From positions 105,197-169,196 of the forward strand of contig NZ_ML660093.1 of the NCBI RefSeq assembly GCF_007004655.1: a DNA stretch of 64,000 bases, in the 5' to 3' direction. A program made the translations under genes and the position numbers. The number at the start of each line of letters is the position of its first letter. The first letter of the stretch is position 1. This DNA comes from Exilibacterium tricleocarpae. Its GTDB lineage: Bacteria > Pseudomonadota > Gammaproteobacteria > Pseudomonadales > Cellvibrionaceae. The notes below the pieces were generated by a model. The model made no database searches and was not told the DNA's origin. It worked only from the letters and a program-made list of their open reading frames with translations. Positions 17,042-25,413 of the stretch are shown piece after piece.

Positions 17042-17314
17042 TCAGGCAGGCGGCGGGGCGCGCGGGAGATAGTGACCAAAGCGTTCGGTGGCGGTGTGAT
17101 CGACAGGTGCCGCGGTGAAAACCAGCGGCCCCGACAGTATCCATGGCTGATAGCCGCCGCCAACCAGGGCGTCGGCGTGATCGCTGAGGGCGCAAATGGC
17201 GCAGGGCTCTGCGAACAGATCGTCATTGTGGACGTGTCCCTGGGCGGCCGTGAGGGCCAGCACTAACAGTAGGCTGGCGATCCAGGCGCTATGGAAGCGG
17301 CGAGCAGCGTTCAT
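17042..17314 (-). CDS. Small secreted Cys/His protein (DUF2946-like)
   Basis: A 90-residue protein. Residues 1-26 form a Sec signal peptide (IASLLLVLALTAAQG), followed by HVHNDD, a CAIC pair and scattered His. It resembles DUF2946-type short periplasmic proteins encoded beside metal TonB receptors, which probably bind or buffer metal. It lies 83 bp upstream of the receptor gene on the same strand. A 6-bp-arm inverted repeat (gcgtga/tcacgc) sits between them at about 16991-17014. No Zur box was confidently recognised upstream. Confidence 0.65.
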   Translation of the reverse strand: MNAARRFHSAWIASLLLVLALTAAQGHVHNDDLFAEPCAICALSDHADALVGGGYQPWILSGPLVFTAAPVDHTATERFGHYLPRAPPPA

Positions 17315-17421
17315 TTACATCGGGTTTGCAGTAAAGTGCGATTGATTATACTGATTGACGGTTGCGAGTGGAACTCATTTGCAGCGTATATTCCTTTAGC
17401 GTGTAAAGAGGTGGTGCGTCC

Positions 17422-18525
17422 GTGACGGAAACGGTCGATTGCGTGGTAATCGGCGCCGGTGTGGTGGGGCTTGCCTGTGCCCGGGAGCTGGCCCGCTGTG
17501 GTCGCGAGGTGCTGGTGCTGGAAGCGGCGCGGGCCGCGGGCACCCACAGCAGCAGTCGCAATTCGGAGGTGATTCATGCCGGTATCTATTATCCCCGCGG
17601 TTCGCTCAAGGCTGCGCTTTGTGTGGAGGGTAGGGAACGGCTTTACCGTTACTGCCGCGAGCGGCAATTGCCCCACCGGCGCCTCGGTAAGCTTATTGTG
17701 GCGACCACCGACAGCGAGCGGGAGACCCTGCTCGGCTATCGGCAGGCGGCTCGCGACAATGGTGTCGAGGATCTGCAATGGATTGAACAACCGCAACTGC
17801 AGCATCTGGAACCGGCGCTGGCAGGTACCTGCGCACTGTTGTCGCCGTCCACCGGTATCCTCGACAGTCATGCGTTGATGTTGTCACTGCAGGGTGATCT
17901 GGAATCCAACGGTGGCCTGCTGGTGTGCCGGGCGCCCGTGATTGCCGCGCGAGTCGTCGATCAAGGCGTGCGGCTCAGCGTCGGCGGCATTGATCCGATG
18001 GAAATCACCGCGCGCACCCTGGTGAACAGTGCCGGCCTCGATGCCGTCAGGGTCGCGCAGCGTATCGAGGGCTTGCCTGCCGCCACCATTCCGCCCGCCT
18101 ATTATGCCAAGGGCCACTACTTCACGCTGCGCGGCAAGGCACCGTTTCAGCGCCTGATATACCCGGTGGCCGGGCGCGCCGGCCTGGGAATTCACGTCAC
18201 CCTGGATATGCAGGGCCGGGTCCGCTTCGGGCCCGACGTGCAGTGGGGGGAGCGCGACTATCGTTTTGATGAAAGCCGCAAGCCCTTGTTTATCGAGGCG
18301 ATCCGGCGCTATTACCCCGGTCTGGTGCCGGATCGGTTAGAACCTGACTATACCGGTGTTCGACCGAAGCTGGTGCCTGCCGGTGAAGCGCCCCACGATT
18401 TTGTTATCAGCACGGCGGCGCAGCACGGGGTCGGCGGTTTGGTCAACCTGTTCGGTATCGAATCGCCCGGGTTGACGGCGGCGCTGGCGCTGGCGCGCCG
18501 TGTCAGGGCCGCCCTGGTGCCTTAG
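17422..18525 (+). CDS. FAD-dependent oxidoreductase, L-2-hydroxyglutarate oxidase-like
   Basis: A 367-residue flavoprotein of the DAO/LhgO group. The N-terminal dinucleotide-binding motif is VVIGAGVVGLACARELA, followed by the family signature SSRNSEVIHAGIYYPRGSLKA and a C-terminal GVGGLVNLFGIESPGLTAALA that closes the FAD site. LhgO relatives oxidise L-2-hydroxyglutarate or related 2-hydroxy acids and pass electrons to the quinone pool. Here the neighbouring ligase and amidotransferase suggest an alternative substrate such as a gamma-glutamylated intermediate. GTG start, with a gaggtgg ribosome site. Confidence 0.85.
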   Translation: MTETVDCVVIGAGVVGLACARELARCGREVLVLEAARAAGTHSSSRNSEVIHAGIYYPRGSLKAALCVEGRERLYRYCRERQLPHRRLGKLIVATTDSERETLLGYRQAARDNGVEDLQWIEQPQLQHLEPALAGTCALLSPSTGILDSHALMLSLQGDLESNGGLLVCRAPVIAARVVDQGVRLSVGGIDPMEITARTLVNSAGLDAVRVAQRIEGLPAATIPPAYYAKGHYFTLRGKAPFQRLIYPVAGRAGLGIHVTLDMQGRVRFGPDVQWGERDYRFDESRKPLFIEAIRRYYPGLVPDRLEPDYTGVRPKLVPAGEAPHDFVISTAAQHGVGGLVNLFGIESPGLTAALALARRVRAALVP

Positions 18526-18562
18526 CCCGCCGCTGCCCGCAGGTCGGCCTCCCTGTGACGCC

Positions 18563-18904
18563 TTAGAGCTGCAACCATTCCGATGCCGTCATCTCGCCGG
18601 TCCGGAAGCTCGCGGCGGGGTCCAACAGCATCCGCCCCTGCATGGCCTCGCGCCCGGGCAGCATGCAGTAGCCCGTGGAGTCGCGGTTGGTCGGGGCCAC
18701 CTCTACCTCCCAATATCGCCGCCGACTGTGTGGCGGTTCGCGCACCACAGAGCGCTTTTCACTGACACCGCTGGCGCTTTTCACCAGGCGCCGGTCGAGC
18801 ACCTGGGACTCGCAGCGCACCGTGGCGCAAAATAATCAATCCTGCCGGTATCTTAAAGCTCGACATTTAGCACCACCGGCGCTATATCTAGGGCCTGTGA
18901 CAGG
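18563..18904 (-). pseudogene. RimB-type retropepsin-like (ATP-dependent zinc protease) remnant
   Basis: The leftward frame between in-frame stops encodes CESQVLDRRLVKSASGV, then EVAPTNRDSTGYCMLPGRE and GRMLLDPAASF. These match the C-terminal half of the retropepsin-like ATP-dependent zinc protease family (RimB of the rimABK system). The N-terminal half with the catalytic DTGAKTSAL-type motif is absent, and the frame closes at 18905 just before the ligase gene. Only alternative starts such as GTG at 18820 exist. A complete rimK lies 42 kb away at 60773. I read this as a decayed fragment. Confidence 0.62.
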
Positions 18905-18919
18905 CTAGCGGAGGCGGCC

Positions 18920-20278
18920 ATGGCCAAAAGCGCTCAGGATATTGTGCAGTTGATCGACGAACGCGGCATCGAGTATATCAAGGTCGGGGTGTTCGATATC
19001 GACGGGGTCCTGCGGGGCAAGTACCTGAAAAAGGACAAATTTCTGTCGGCCCTGGACACCGGGTTCGGCTTCTGTGACGTGGTGCTGGGTTGGGACAGCA
19101 ACGACCAGCTCTACGACAATGTGAAGTTTACCGGCTGGCACACCGCGTACCCGGATGCGCCGGTGCGGCTGGTGCCCGATTCCGCCCGCGAGCTGCCGCT
19201 GGAGCCCGATACGCTGCTGGTGCTGGGCGAGTTTACCGGCGCGGCGGAAAAACTCTGCCCTCGCGGTGTGCTGCGCCGGGTGTTGGAGCGAGCCGACGCC
19301 ATGGGCTTGGCGGTGCAGGCGGCCTGTGAGTACGAATTCTTTTTGTTCGAGGAAACGCCGCACAGCGTGCGGGAAAAGAACTACCAGAGTCTCAAAAGCG
19401 TCACGCCGGGTTTTTTCGGCTATTCGGTGCTGCGCAACTCAGTGCACGCGGAGATCTATCACGACCTGCTGCGACTGTGCCAGGAAATGGAGATGCCGCT
19501 GGAAGGCCTGCACACCGAAACCGGACCCGGTGTGATCGAGGCGGCGCTGCTTCACGATACGGCACTGGCCGCGGCCGACAACGGGGCCCTGTTCAAAACC
19601 TTTACCAAGGTGTGGGCCCAGCGGCTGGATATGATGGCCACCTTTATGGCCAAGTGGTCGTCCGAGTATCCCGGGCAGTCGGGGCATATTCATATCTCCC
19701 TGCAGCATAAAGACAGCGGCGCCAATGCGTTTTACGATGCCGGCGAGGCCCAGGGCATGGCGGCTGTCCAGCGTTGGTTTGTGGGTGGCCAGCAACAACT
19801 GATGCCGGAATTCCTGGCCATGGTGGCCAGCACGGTCAACAGTTACCGGCGTATGGTGCCCGGTATGTGGGCTCCCCTGGATGCCACCTGGGGCATTGAG
19901 AACCGTACCTGCGCGTTGCGGGTTATTCCCGGTGGTGAAAAATCCCAGCGGGTGGAGTACCGCATAGCCGCCGCCGATATGAACCCTTACCTCGCCATGG
20001 CGGCGGCCATTGCCTCCGGTTTACAAGGCATAGAGGACAAGATCGAGCCCACCGCGGCTGTTGTTGGCAATGCCTATGACCAGACGCATCCCGGCGCACT
20101 GCGGCTGCCGCAGACTCTGTACGAGGCGGCCGAGCGGTTGCGAGACTCGGCCGCGGCCCGGGCGCTGTTTGGGAGTGAGTTTGTGGAGCATTTCAGCCAG
20201 ACGCGGATCTGGGAAGAGCGCGAGTTCAGAAAAGCGGTGACCGATTGGGAGCTGCAGCGGTATTTCGAAATTATCTGA
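18920..20278 (+). CDS. Glutamine synthetase-like gamma-glutamylamide ligase
   Basis: A 452-residue cytoplasmic ligase of the glutamine synthetase superfamily. It shows the GS N-terminal strand IEYIKVGVFDIDGVLRGKYL; metal and glutamate motifs CEYEFFLFE, GPGVIEAALLH and SGHIHISLQ; and the ATP/glutamate loop VEYRIAAADMNPYLAMAA. Relatives outside true GlnA ligate glutamate to amines (PuuA, IpuC), which fits its neighbours here: an FAD oxidoreductase, an iron alcohol dehydrogenase and a class I amidotransferase that could remove the glutamyl group. The actual amine is not deducible. A GGAGG site precedes the ATG. Confidence 0.88.
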   Translation: MAKSAQDIVQLIDERGIEYIKVGVFDIDGVLRGKYLKKDKFLSALDTGFGFCDVVLGWDSNDQLYDNVKFTGWHTAYPDAPVRLVPDSARELPLEPDTLLVLGEFTGAAEKLCPRGVLRRVLERADAMGLAVQAACEYEFFLFEETPHSVREKNYQSLKSVTPGFFGYSVLRNSVHAEIYHDLLRLCQEMEMPLEGLHTETGPGVIEAALLHDTALAAADNGALFKTFTKVWAQRLDMMATFMAKWSSEYPGQSGHIHISLQHKDSGANAFYDAGEAQGMAAVQRWFVGGQQQLMPEFLAMVASTVNSYRRMVPGMWAPLDATWGIENRTCALRVIPGGEKSQRVEYRIAAADMNPYLAMAAAIASGLQGIEDKIEPTAAVVGNAYDQTHPGALRLPQTLYEAAERLRDSAAARALFGSEFVEHFSQTRIWEEREFRKAVTDWELQRYFEII

Positions 20279-20282
20279 CTCT

Positions 20283-20335
20283 TATCTTACGACCCTTGTC
20301 TTATGACGCTTGCCCTATGACCCTTGCCTTATGAC
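20283..20335 (+). repeat. Degenerate ttatgacccttg repeats
   Basis: Four or five imperfect 11-13-bp units of cttatgaccctt fill the 52 bp between the ligase stop and the dehydrogenase start, and the last unit supplies the ATG at 20331. Replication slippage here would change spacing or the start site. Confidence 0.55.
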
Positions 20336-21497
20336 TATAGTGACCTGGAATTACCCGACCTCGATCGCCTTTGGCCCCGGCGCCATCGCGCAATTGCCAC
20401 AGACATGTGCAGACCTGGGTATGCGCCGCCCGCTGGTGGTGACTGACAGCGGTTTGAAAACCGCGCCGTTTATTGCCCGGGTTTTGCAGGACTGTCGCGC
20501 GGCAGGGCTGGCCGCGGAATTATTTGCCGGGGTGCAGGGAAATCCGGTGGATGAGAATGTGGCGGCCGCACTGGCGGCCTATAAAGGCCAAAGTTGCGAT
20601 GGAGTGGTCTCGGTGGGCGGCGGCAGCGCGCTCGACGTCGGCAAGACCCTGGCCCTGATTGCCGGGCAGACGGCTTCGCTGTGGGAACTCGGCGGCGCCG
20701 AGGACGACTGGAGCGGTATCGACGGCGACAGCATAGCGCCCCAAATCGCCGTGCCCACCACCGCCGGGACCGGGTCTGAAGTCGGCCGGGCCGCGGTGAT
20801 TACTGACACTGCCGCGCGTGTCAAGAAAATCATTTTTCATCCGCAGATGTTGCCGCCCAGAGTCATCGCCGACCCGGAGCTGACCCTGGGCCTGCCGCCG
20901 CACCTGACTGCCGCCACCGGAATGGATGCCTTGGTGCACAGTTTCGAGGCCTATTGTGCCACCGGGTTTCATCCCATGGCTGACGGCATAGCGCTGGAAG
21001 CCATGCGCCTGGTGGCAGCCAGTCTGCCCCGGGCCTTTGCCGACGGCGGGGATCTCGAGGCGCGCACGCAGATGCTGGCGGCGGCCACCATGGGCGCCAC
21101 CGCTTTTCAAAAAGACCTGGGCGCCGTGCACGCTCTCGCTCATGCCATCGGAGCGCTGTTCAATGTGCACCACGGTCTTACCAACGCCATCCTGTTGCCC
21201 TATGTCATGCTGGCCAACCGGGCGGCGATTGAAGATAAAATGGTGCCTTTGGCCCGGGTGCTGAACTTGCCGGCAACCGGGATATCCAGCTTCGAGGCGG
21301 TGTTTGAGTGGGTGTTGGCACTGCGAGGTTCCCTGGCCATTCCCCACACCCTTGACGAGATCCAAGTAGCGGCGGGGCGTGCCGATGATATAGGCTCGCT
21401 GGCGGCGACAGACCCCTGTGCAGCGGGAAATCCTATAGGATTTGATGCCGGACACTATGCGGAGATTTTTACCAGAGCTGTCGAGGGGCAGTTGTAA
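20331..21497 (+). CDS. Iron-containing alcohol dehydrogenase
   Basis: About 388 residues of the type III (Fe-dependent) alcohol dehydrogenase family, NAD(P)-linked and cytoplasmic. Landmarks are SIAFGPGA at the N-terminus, the nucleotide-binding VVSVGGGSALDVGK, PTTAGTGSEV, and metal ligands in TGMDALVHSFEAY and LAHAIGALFNVHHG. A longer TTG-initiated reading at 20310 exists, but the ATG at 20331 starts at the conserved MTIVTWNYPT strand. In this cluster it probably oxidises an alcohol arm of the glutamylated compound or interconverts an aldehyde; the substrate is inferred. Confidence 0.88.
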   Translation: MTIVTWNYPTSIAFGPGAIAQLPQTCADLGMRRPLVVTDSGLKTAPFIARVLQDCRAAGLAAELFAGVQGNPVDENVAAALAAYKGQSCDGVVSVGGGSALDVGKTLALIAGQTASLWELGGAEDDWSGIDGDSIAPQIAVPTTAGTGSEVGRAAVITDTAARVKKIIFHPQMLPPRVIADPELTLGLPPHLTAATGMDALVHSFEAYCATGFHPMADGIALEAMRLVAASLPRAFADGGDLEARTQMLAAATMGATAFQKDLGAVHALAHAIGALFNVHHGLTNAILLPYVMLANRAAIEDKMVPLARVLNLPATGISSFEAVFEWVLALRGSLAIPHTLDEIQVAAGRADDIGSLAATDPCAAGNPIGFDAGHYAEIFTRAVEGQL

Positions 21498-21743
21498 GCG
21501 GTGTTTCTGGAGTTTGCCGGAAAATAGGGTGTTGTAGCCGGGTGTTGGAATCTAGTGAAACCGGTTATTGAAACCGGCTATAGAAATCAGGTTTTAAGAC
21601 TAGGTCTTAAGACCAGGTTGTAAGATCAGGGGTTGAGTCCAGATTCCGCGACCGGGCACTGAAACCAGGACTTGAGCCGAGACACCAAAATCTATCACTG
21701 AAACCCGTTTGTTAAAACCACAATGTCGAGAGTGTATCGTTGT
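21498..21743 (+). repeat. Degenerate repeat-filled spacer
   Basis: This 246-bp gap carries a string of loosely repeated units such as gaaaccgg, ggttttaagac, aggtcttaagaccagg and ctgaaaccagg, with a period near 16 bp. It contains a palindrome ggtcttaagacc. No gene seen. Confidence 0.5.
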
Positions 21744-22577
21744 ATGAACACTAAACCTCTATTGATTATCGATGGCAACAAGCGCGAGTCCAATCAGCAG
21801 CAGGCTGCCATGGGCGGTATGGCTACCGGCGAGGGCTACGCAGCGGTGCTGCGGCGCATCGACCCCGCCGTGCAGTACACCATCGTGCAGCCGGCCTATG
21901 ACGATTATCAGAAACCGACGTTCGGCCCCGATGACTACCGTGGCGCCGTGATTACCGGTTCGGCCCTGCACGTCTACGATGCTGTGCCCGAGGTGGAGCG
22001 CCAACTGGCACTGGCGGCCGAAGTTTTCGATTGTGGCATTCCGGTATTTGGCAGTTGTTGGGGCTTGCAGGTGGCCAGCACAGTGTTGGGGGGAAGGGTA
22101 CGCGCCAACCCCCGCGGCCGCGAACTGGGCATTGCCCGGGGCATCTGCGCCAATCAGCAGGGCGGCGAACATCCGCTGCTGGCGGGCAAGGGACCGGTCT
22201 ACGATGCCGTCGCGATCCACACCGACGAGGTGGTGGAATTGCCCGCCGGGGCCACGTTGCTGGCGAGCAACACCATCAGCGAGGTGCAGGCCGTGGTGAT
22301 AGAACAGGGAGACAAGCGGTTTTGGGGCGTGCAGTATCACCCCGAGTTCAGTCTGTTTGATATCGGCACCATCTTTTTGCGCTATGGGGAAGGCCTGATC
22401 GCCGACGGCTTTTTTACCTCATTGCCGGCGCTGGAATCGCTGGTGCGGGATTTTCACAGTCTCGATCAAAAACCGGACCAGTTGGCATTGAGCTGGCGTT
22501 ACGGATTGAGCGCCTCGGTGTTGGACTTTGATTTGCGGACCCGGGAACTGCGCAATTGGCTGCAGGCGCTGGGTTAG
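21744..22577 (+). CDS. Class I glutamine amidotransferase (GMP synthase-type GATase1)
   Basis: About 277 residues with a complete GATase1 triad. The nucleophile Cys is in FGSCWGLQVA near residue 105, and the His and Glu are in VQYHPEFS near residue 198. There is a C-terminal extension of about 70 residues (VRDFHSLDQKPDQLALSWRYG) typical of this subgroup. No synthetase partner domain is present, so it likely acts as a stand-alone hydrolase of a gamma-glutamyl amide, completing the ligase/dehydrogenase pathway upstream. I chose the second Met because LLIIDGNKRES is the conserved first strand. Confidence 0.87.
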   Translation: MNTKPLLIIDGNKRESNQQQAAMGGMATGEGYAAVLRRIDPAVQYTIVQPAYDDYQKPTFGPDDYRGAVITGSALHVYDAVPEVERQLALAAEVFDCGIPVFGSCWGLQVASTVLGGRVRANPRGRELGIARGICANQQGGEHPLLAGKGPVYDAVAIHTDEVVELPAGATLLASNTISEVQAVVIEQGDKRFWGVQYHPEFSLFDIGTIFLRYGEGLIADGFFTSLPALESLVRDFHSLDQKPDQLALSWRYGLSASVLDFDLRTRELRNWLQALG

Positions 22578-23063
22578 CTGTCGGCGCCTTATGGGCGCGC
22601 CGTGCAAACAACAACATGACGCCGTGCAAACGACAATATGACAGAAAAATGTCGCGGTGCTAAAACAGAAGGAGACGCTTATCAGTAGGTAAAGCGGGCC
22701 AATAAAAAAAGCCTCTAAAATGATTTTAGAGGCTTAACATGTATATAACTACACTAAATAGAGGAGGGAGAGTTAAGATTCACGATAAAAAGTGTGTTCT
22801 CGCAATCTAAGATGGCTGATTTTCCTTAAAGTTCCTACCGCCCCGGTAAAAAAATGCGAATTGGATCAATTAATCTGTTGGTTTTTTGAACCAGTCGTAT
22901 GACCGCAGGAGAAGGCGTGCCGATTGTGGACGCGATGGATACCGCCCCTGCACTCCGCGCTTGCCGGGTCGCTGGCGGCTGGCGCGGGACAAAGGCTATA
23001 ATCCGGCGCTTTACCTCGGACCTGCTGCTGAGGTTCCACTGATCAGAGAGAGCACGCCAGTCA
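22578..23063. other. Intergenic between GATase and gltX
   Basis: No protein gene is supported in 486 bp. It holds a leftward terminator and candidate sRNA (separate entry), and near gltX a tataat box at 22997-23002 that could serve gltX as a -10. A matching -35 is weak. Confidence 0.5.
22704..22850 (-). ncRNA. Candidate small RNA with anti-SD stretch and terminator
   Basis: On the minus strand, a hairpin of gcctctaaaat/attttagaggc (22711-22733) is followed directly by a run of seven T, a textbook intrinsic terminator. No leftward protein gene lies upstream to use it. Just before it in transcript order, 22761-22772 reads ctctccctcctc, an extended anti-Shine-Dalgarno pyrimidine stretch like those trans-acting sRNAs use to pair with ribosome sites. 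The 5' end is unknown, and the given upstream limit is a guess. The terminator itself is solid; the sRNA is inference. Confidence 0.4.
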
Positions 23064-24560
23064 ATGACCGTTCGCACCCGCATTGCGCCTTCGCCCACCG
23101 GTGATCCCCACGTGGGAACCGCTTATATCGCCCTGTTCAACCTGTGTTTTGCCCGCCGCCACGGCGGTCAGTTTCTGTTGCGGATCGAGGATACGGACCG
23201 GGCCCGCTCGACCCCCGAATCTGAACAGGCCATCTTCGACAGCCTGCGCTGGTTGGGGATCGAATGGGATGAAGGGCCGGATGTGGGCGGTGATAAAGGG
23301 CCTTACCGCCAGAGTGAGCGGGGCGATCTCTACCGGGAATACGCCGAGCAACTGGTGCGCGAGGGGCATGCGTTTCATTGTTACCGCACGGCGGAGGAAT
23401 TGGAGACACTGCGTGCGGCGCGTCGCGCCCGCGGCGGTTTTACCGCGCTCAAACCCGCTGAGTTGGCGCTGCCGGCGGCGGAGGTGGAAAAGCGCAGGGC
23501 CGCCGGTGAACCCTTTGTGATTCGCATGAAGGTACCGCAGGAGGAGGGGCCCTGTCCGATTGACGATATGCTGCGCGGGCGCGTCGAGCTGGATTGGGGG
23601 CAGGTGGATGCTCAAATTCTGCTCAAGTCGGACGGTTTGCCGACTTATCACCTGGCCAATGTGGTGGACGATCACTTGATGGGTATCACCCATGTCATTC
23701 GGGGTGAGGAGTGGATCAATTCAGCCCCCAAGCACAAGCTGCTGTATGAATACTTCGGTTGGGAGATGCCGCAATTGTGTCACCTGCCGCTGCTGCGCAA
23801 CCCCGATAAGTCCAAGCTCAGCAAGCGCAAGAACCCGACCAGTATCTTGTACTACCGGCGCATGGGGTTTCTGCCCGAGGCCCTGTTGAATTACCTGGGC
23901 CGTATGGGCTGGTCGATGCCGGATGAGCGGGAGAAGTTTACGCTGGCGGAGATGATCGATAACTTCGATATCCAGCGGGTATCCCTCGGCGGTCCGATCT
24001 TCGATGTGGAGAAGTTGTCCTGGCTGAACGGCCTGTGGATTCGCGAGGACCTGAGTGTCGAGCAACTGGCCGATCGCCTGCAGGACTGGGCGTTCAATCG
24101 GGAGAATCTGCTGCGGGTGCTGCCCCATACCCAGTCCCGGATGGAGACCCTGAGCGACTTTGCCCCCCTGGCTGCGTTTCTGGCGGCGGGCACTTTGCCG
24201 CTGGCGGAGGCCGATTTCGCCGGGCTCAAGCTGGAGCCGGACCAGCTCAAGCAGGTGTTGCAGTTTGCGCTCTGGGACCTGGAAGCGCTGCGGGAGTGGG
24301 AGCGGGAGCAGATTTTCGCGGCTCTCAAAGCGCTGGCGGGGCGTCTGGATATCAAGTTGAAGGACTTCCTGGTGCCGTTGTTTGTAGCGGTAGCCGGTAC
24401 TACGGCGTCCTTTTCAGTCATGGATTCCATGGTGTTGTTGGGTCCGGATATGACCCGGGCGCGGCTGCGTCACGCCCTGAAGGTCTGCTTCGGTGAGTTG
24501 GGGAACAAGCAGTTGAAGAAGCTTGAAAAAGCCTACGGGGCCCTGGCGCGTCAGGGGTAG
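23064..24560 (+). CDS. gltX: Glutamyl-tRNA synthetase
   Basis: A 498-residue class I aminoacyl-tRNA synthetase charging tRNA-Glu. The HIGH-like motif is in [18 protein letters not shown] at residues 7-24 and the KMSKS-like motif is KLSKRKN near residue 251. [13 protein letters not shown] and the C-terminal anticodon-binding helical domain are present. The length is normal. Start [13 protein letters not shown] is canonical. The tRNA-Ala gene follows 157 bp downstream behind its own promoter. Confidence 0.95.
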   Translation: MTVRTRIAPSPTGDPHVGTAYIALFNLCFARRHGGQFLLRIEDTDRARSTPESEQAIFDSLRWLGIEWDEGPDVGGDKGPYRQSERGDLYREYAEQLVREGHAFHCYRTAEELETLRAARRARGGFTALKPAELALPAAEVEKRRAAGEPFVIRMKVPQEEGPCPIDDMLRGRVELDWGQVDAQILLKSDGLPTYHLANVVDDHLMGITHVIRGEEWINSAPKHKLLYEYFGWEMPQLCHLPLLRNPDKSKLSKRKNPTSILYYRRMGFLPEALLNYLGRMGWSMPDEREKFTLAEMIDNFDIQRVSLGGPIFDVEKLSWLNGLWIREDLSVEQLADRLQDWAFNRENLLRVLPHTQSRMETLSDFAPLAAFLAAGTLPLAEADFAGLKLEPDQLKQVLQFALWDLEALREWEREQIFAALKALAGRLDIKLKDFLVPLFVAVAGTTASFSVMDSMVLLGPDMTRARLRHALKVCFGELGNKQLKKLEKAYGALARQG

Positions 24561-24648
24561 TCGGGGCGGCGTGGGAATCCGCCTCGGGCCTGGAAAAACA
24601 GCAGTCAATTCAAGCAGTTATTCCAGCGCGGAGACCGTTGTAAGGGAG

Positions 24649-24676
24649 TTGACAGGCGTCGCGGGAATGGTAGAAT
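24649..24676 (+). promoter_or_regulatory. Sigma70 promoter of tRNA-Ala
   Basis: A consensus -35 TTGACA at 24649-24654, 16-bp spacer, and -10 TAGAAT at 24671-24676. The downstream discriminator gcgcccc is GC-rich, the pattern associated with stringent control of stable RNA genes. Confidence 0.75.
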
Positions 24677-24717
24677 GCGCCCCTCTTTGCCGTTGATGTT
24701 ATCGATCGACGCACTAC

Positions 24718-24793
24718 GGGGCCATAGCTCAGCTGGGAGAGCGCAACACTGGCAGTGTTGAGGTCAGCGGTTCGATCCCGCTTGGCTCCACCA
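24718..24793 (+). tRNA. alaT: tRNA-Ala (GGC)
   Basis: A 76-nt tRNA including encoded CCA. The acceptor stem GGGGCCA pairs with TGGCTCC and contains the G3:U70 wobble that identifies alanine tRNA. The D arm is GCTCAGCTGGGAGAGC. The anticodon stem CAACA/TGTTG flanks loop CTGGCAG, giving anticodon GGC for codon GCC. The T loop has GGTTCGATCCC. The gene symbol is only nominal, since numbering of Ala tRNA genes differs between species. Confidence 0.95.
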
Positions 24794-24800
24794 ATGTATA

Positions 24801-24838
24801 AAAAACCCCAAGGTTAGCCATTAACCTTGGGGTTTTTT
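24801..24838 (+). terminator. Intrinsic terminator of tRNA-Ala
   Basis: The stem accccaaggtta/taaccttggggt with a short loop is followed by a TTTTTT run, starting 8 bp after the tRNA CCA end. Confidence 0.9.
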
Positions 24839-24911
24839 ATTGCCCCGCAGGCGTGATCGAACCCGGTTCGAGCGAGTGGCCGCACCGCCCGCTTGGCTCC
24901 ACCAAACATTT

Positions 24912-24948
24912 AAACCCCCGAGGTTAGTACTAACCTCGGGGGTTTTTT
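24912..24948 (+). terminator. Second intrinsic terminator in the tRNA-tail repeat
   Basis: The stem acccccgaggtta/taacctcgggggt is followed by TTTTTT. Compared with the first terminator, both arms carry matched base changes that keep pairing, so the hairpin has been maintained. Confidence 0.85.
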
Positions 24949-25014
24949 GTTACCCCGCAGGCGGGATAGAACCCGGTTCGAGCGAGTCGTCGCACCGCCG
25001 CCTTAGCTTCACCA

Positions 25015-25413
25015 AGTTTTCTTTTCAAATTCTCCTGACTCCGCCGGTGTGCCCTGTGCTTACTTAAGTCGGTTCCAGGAATATCTGCAGTGAATAGAGC
25101 CGGTCTGGTAAATTTAGGGTTGATTTCAGTAGGTGGCAATCGCCAAGATACCACGGCTCGTTTAAATGAAAACCGCCTACTACCCACTAAGTGAACTATT
25201 GCATTTCAGCTCTGGTAAAATAATGCTCTATAAAAATATAATCCAAAAATCAATGGGTTAGACGTCAAAATGTGTTGGAAGACAAGAACCTTAAACAATA
25301 CTCTTTGCAATAATATCCCGATTTGGGGTGCTAAAACGCCTGACCTCGTTAATTGTTTGTAACCGTCATGGCTTCTCAAAAAGCGTTATGTGTAAAACTG
25401 AGTGGGTAAATTG
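25015..25413. other. AT-rich boundary region
   Basis: No gene is supported here. Base composition drops from GC-rich to AT-rich across this stretch, marking the start of the 25-29.5 kb accessory segment. Confidence 0.5.

Larger units (their letters stand above)
24779..25014 (+). repeat. 110-bp tandem repeats of tRNA 3' tail plus terminator
   Basis: The tRNA 3' tail cgcttggctccacca (24779-24793) recurs at 24890-24904 and, diverged, at about 25000-25014, a period of 110-111 bp. Each interval contains an intrinsic terminator (24801-24838 and 24912-24948) and a copy of gaacccggttcgagcgagt. The pattern indicates tandem duplication of the tRNA 3' region, possibly left by repeated insertion at this tRNA. 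Confidence 0.8.
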
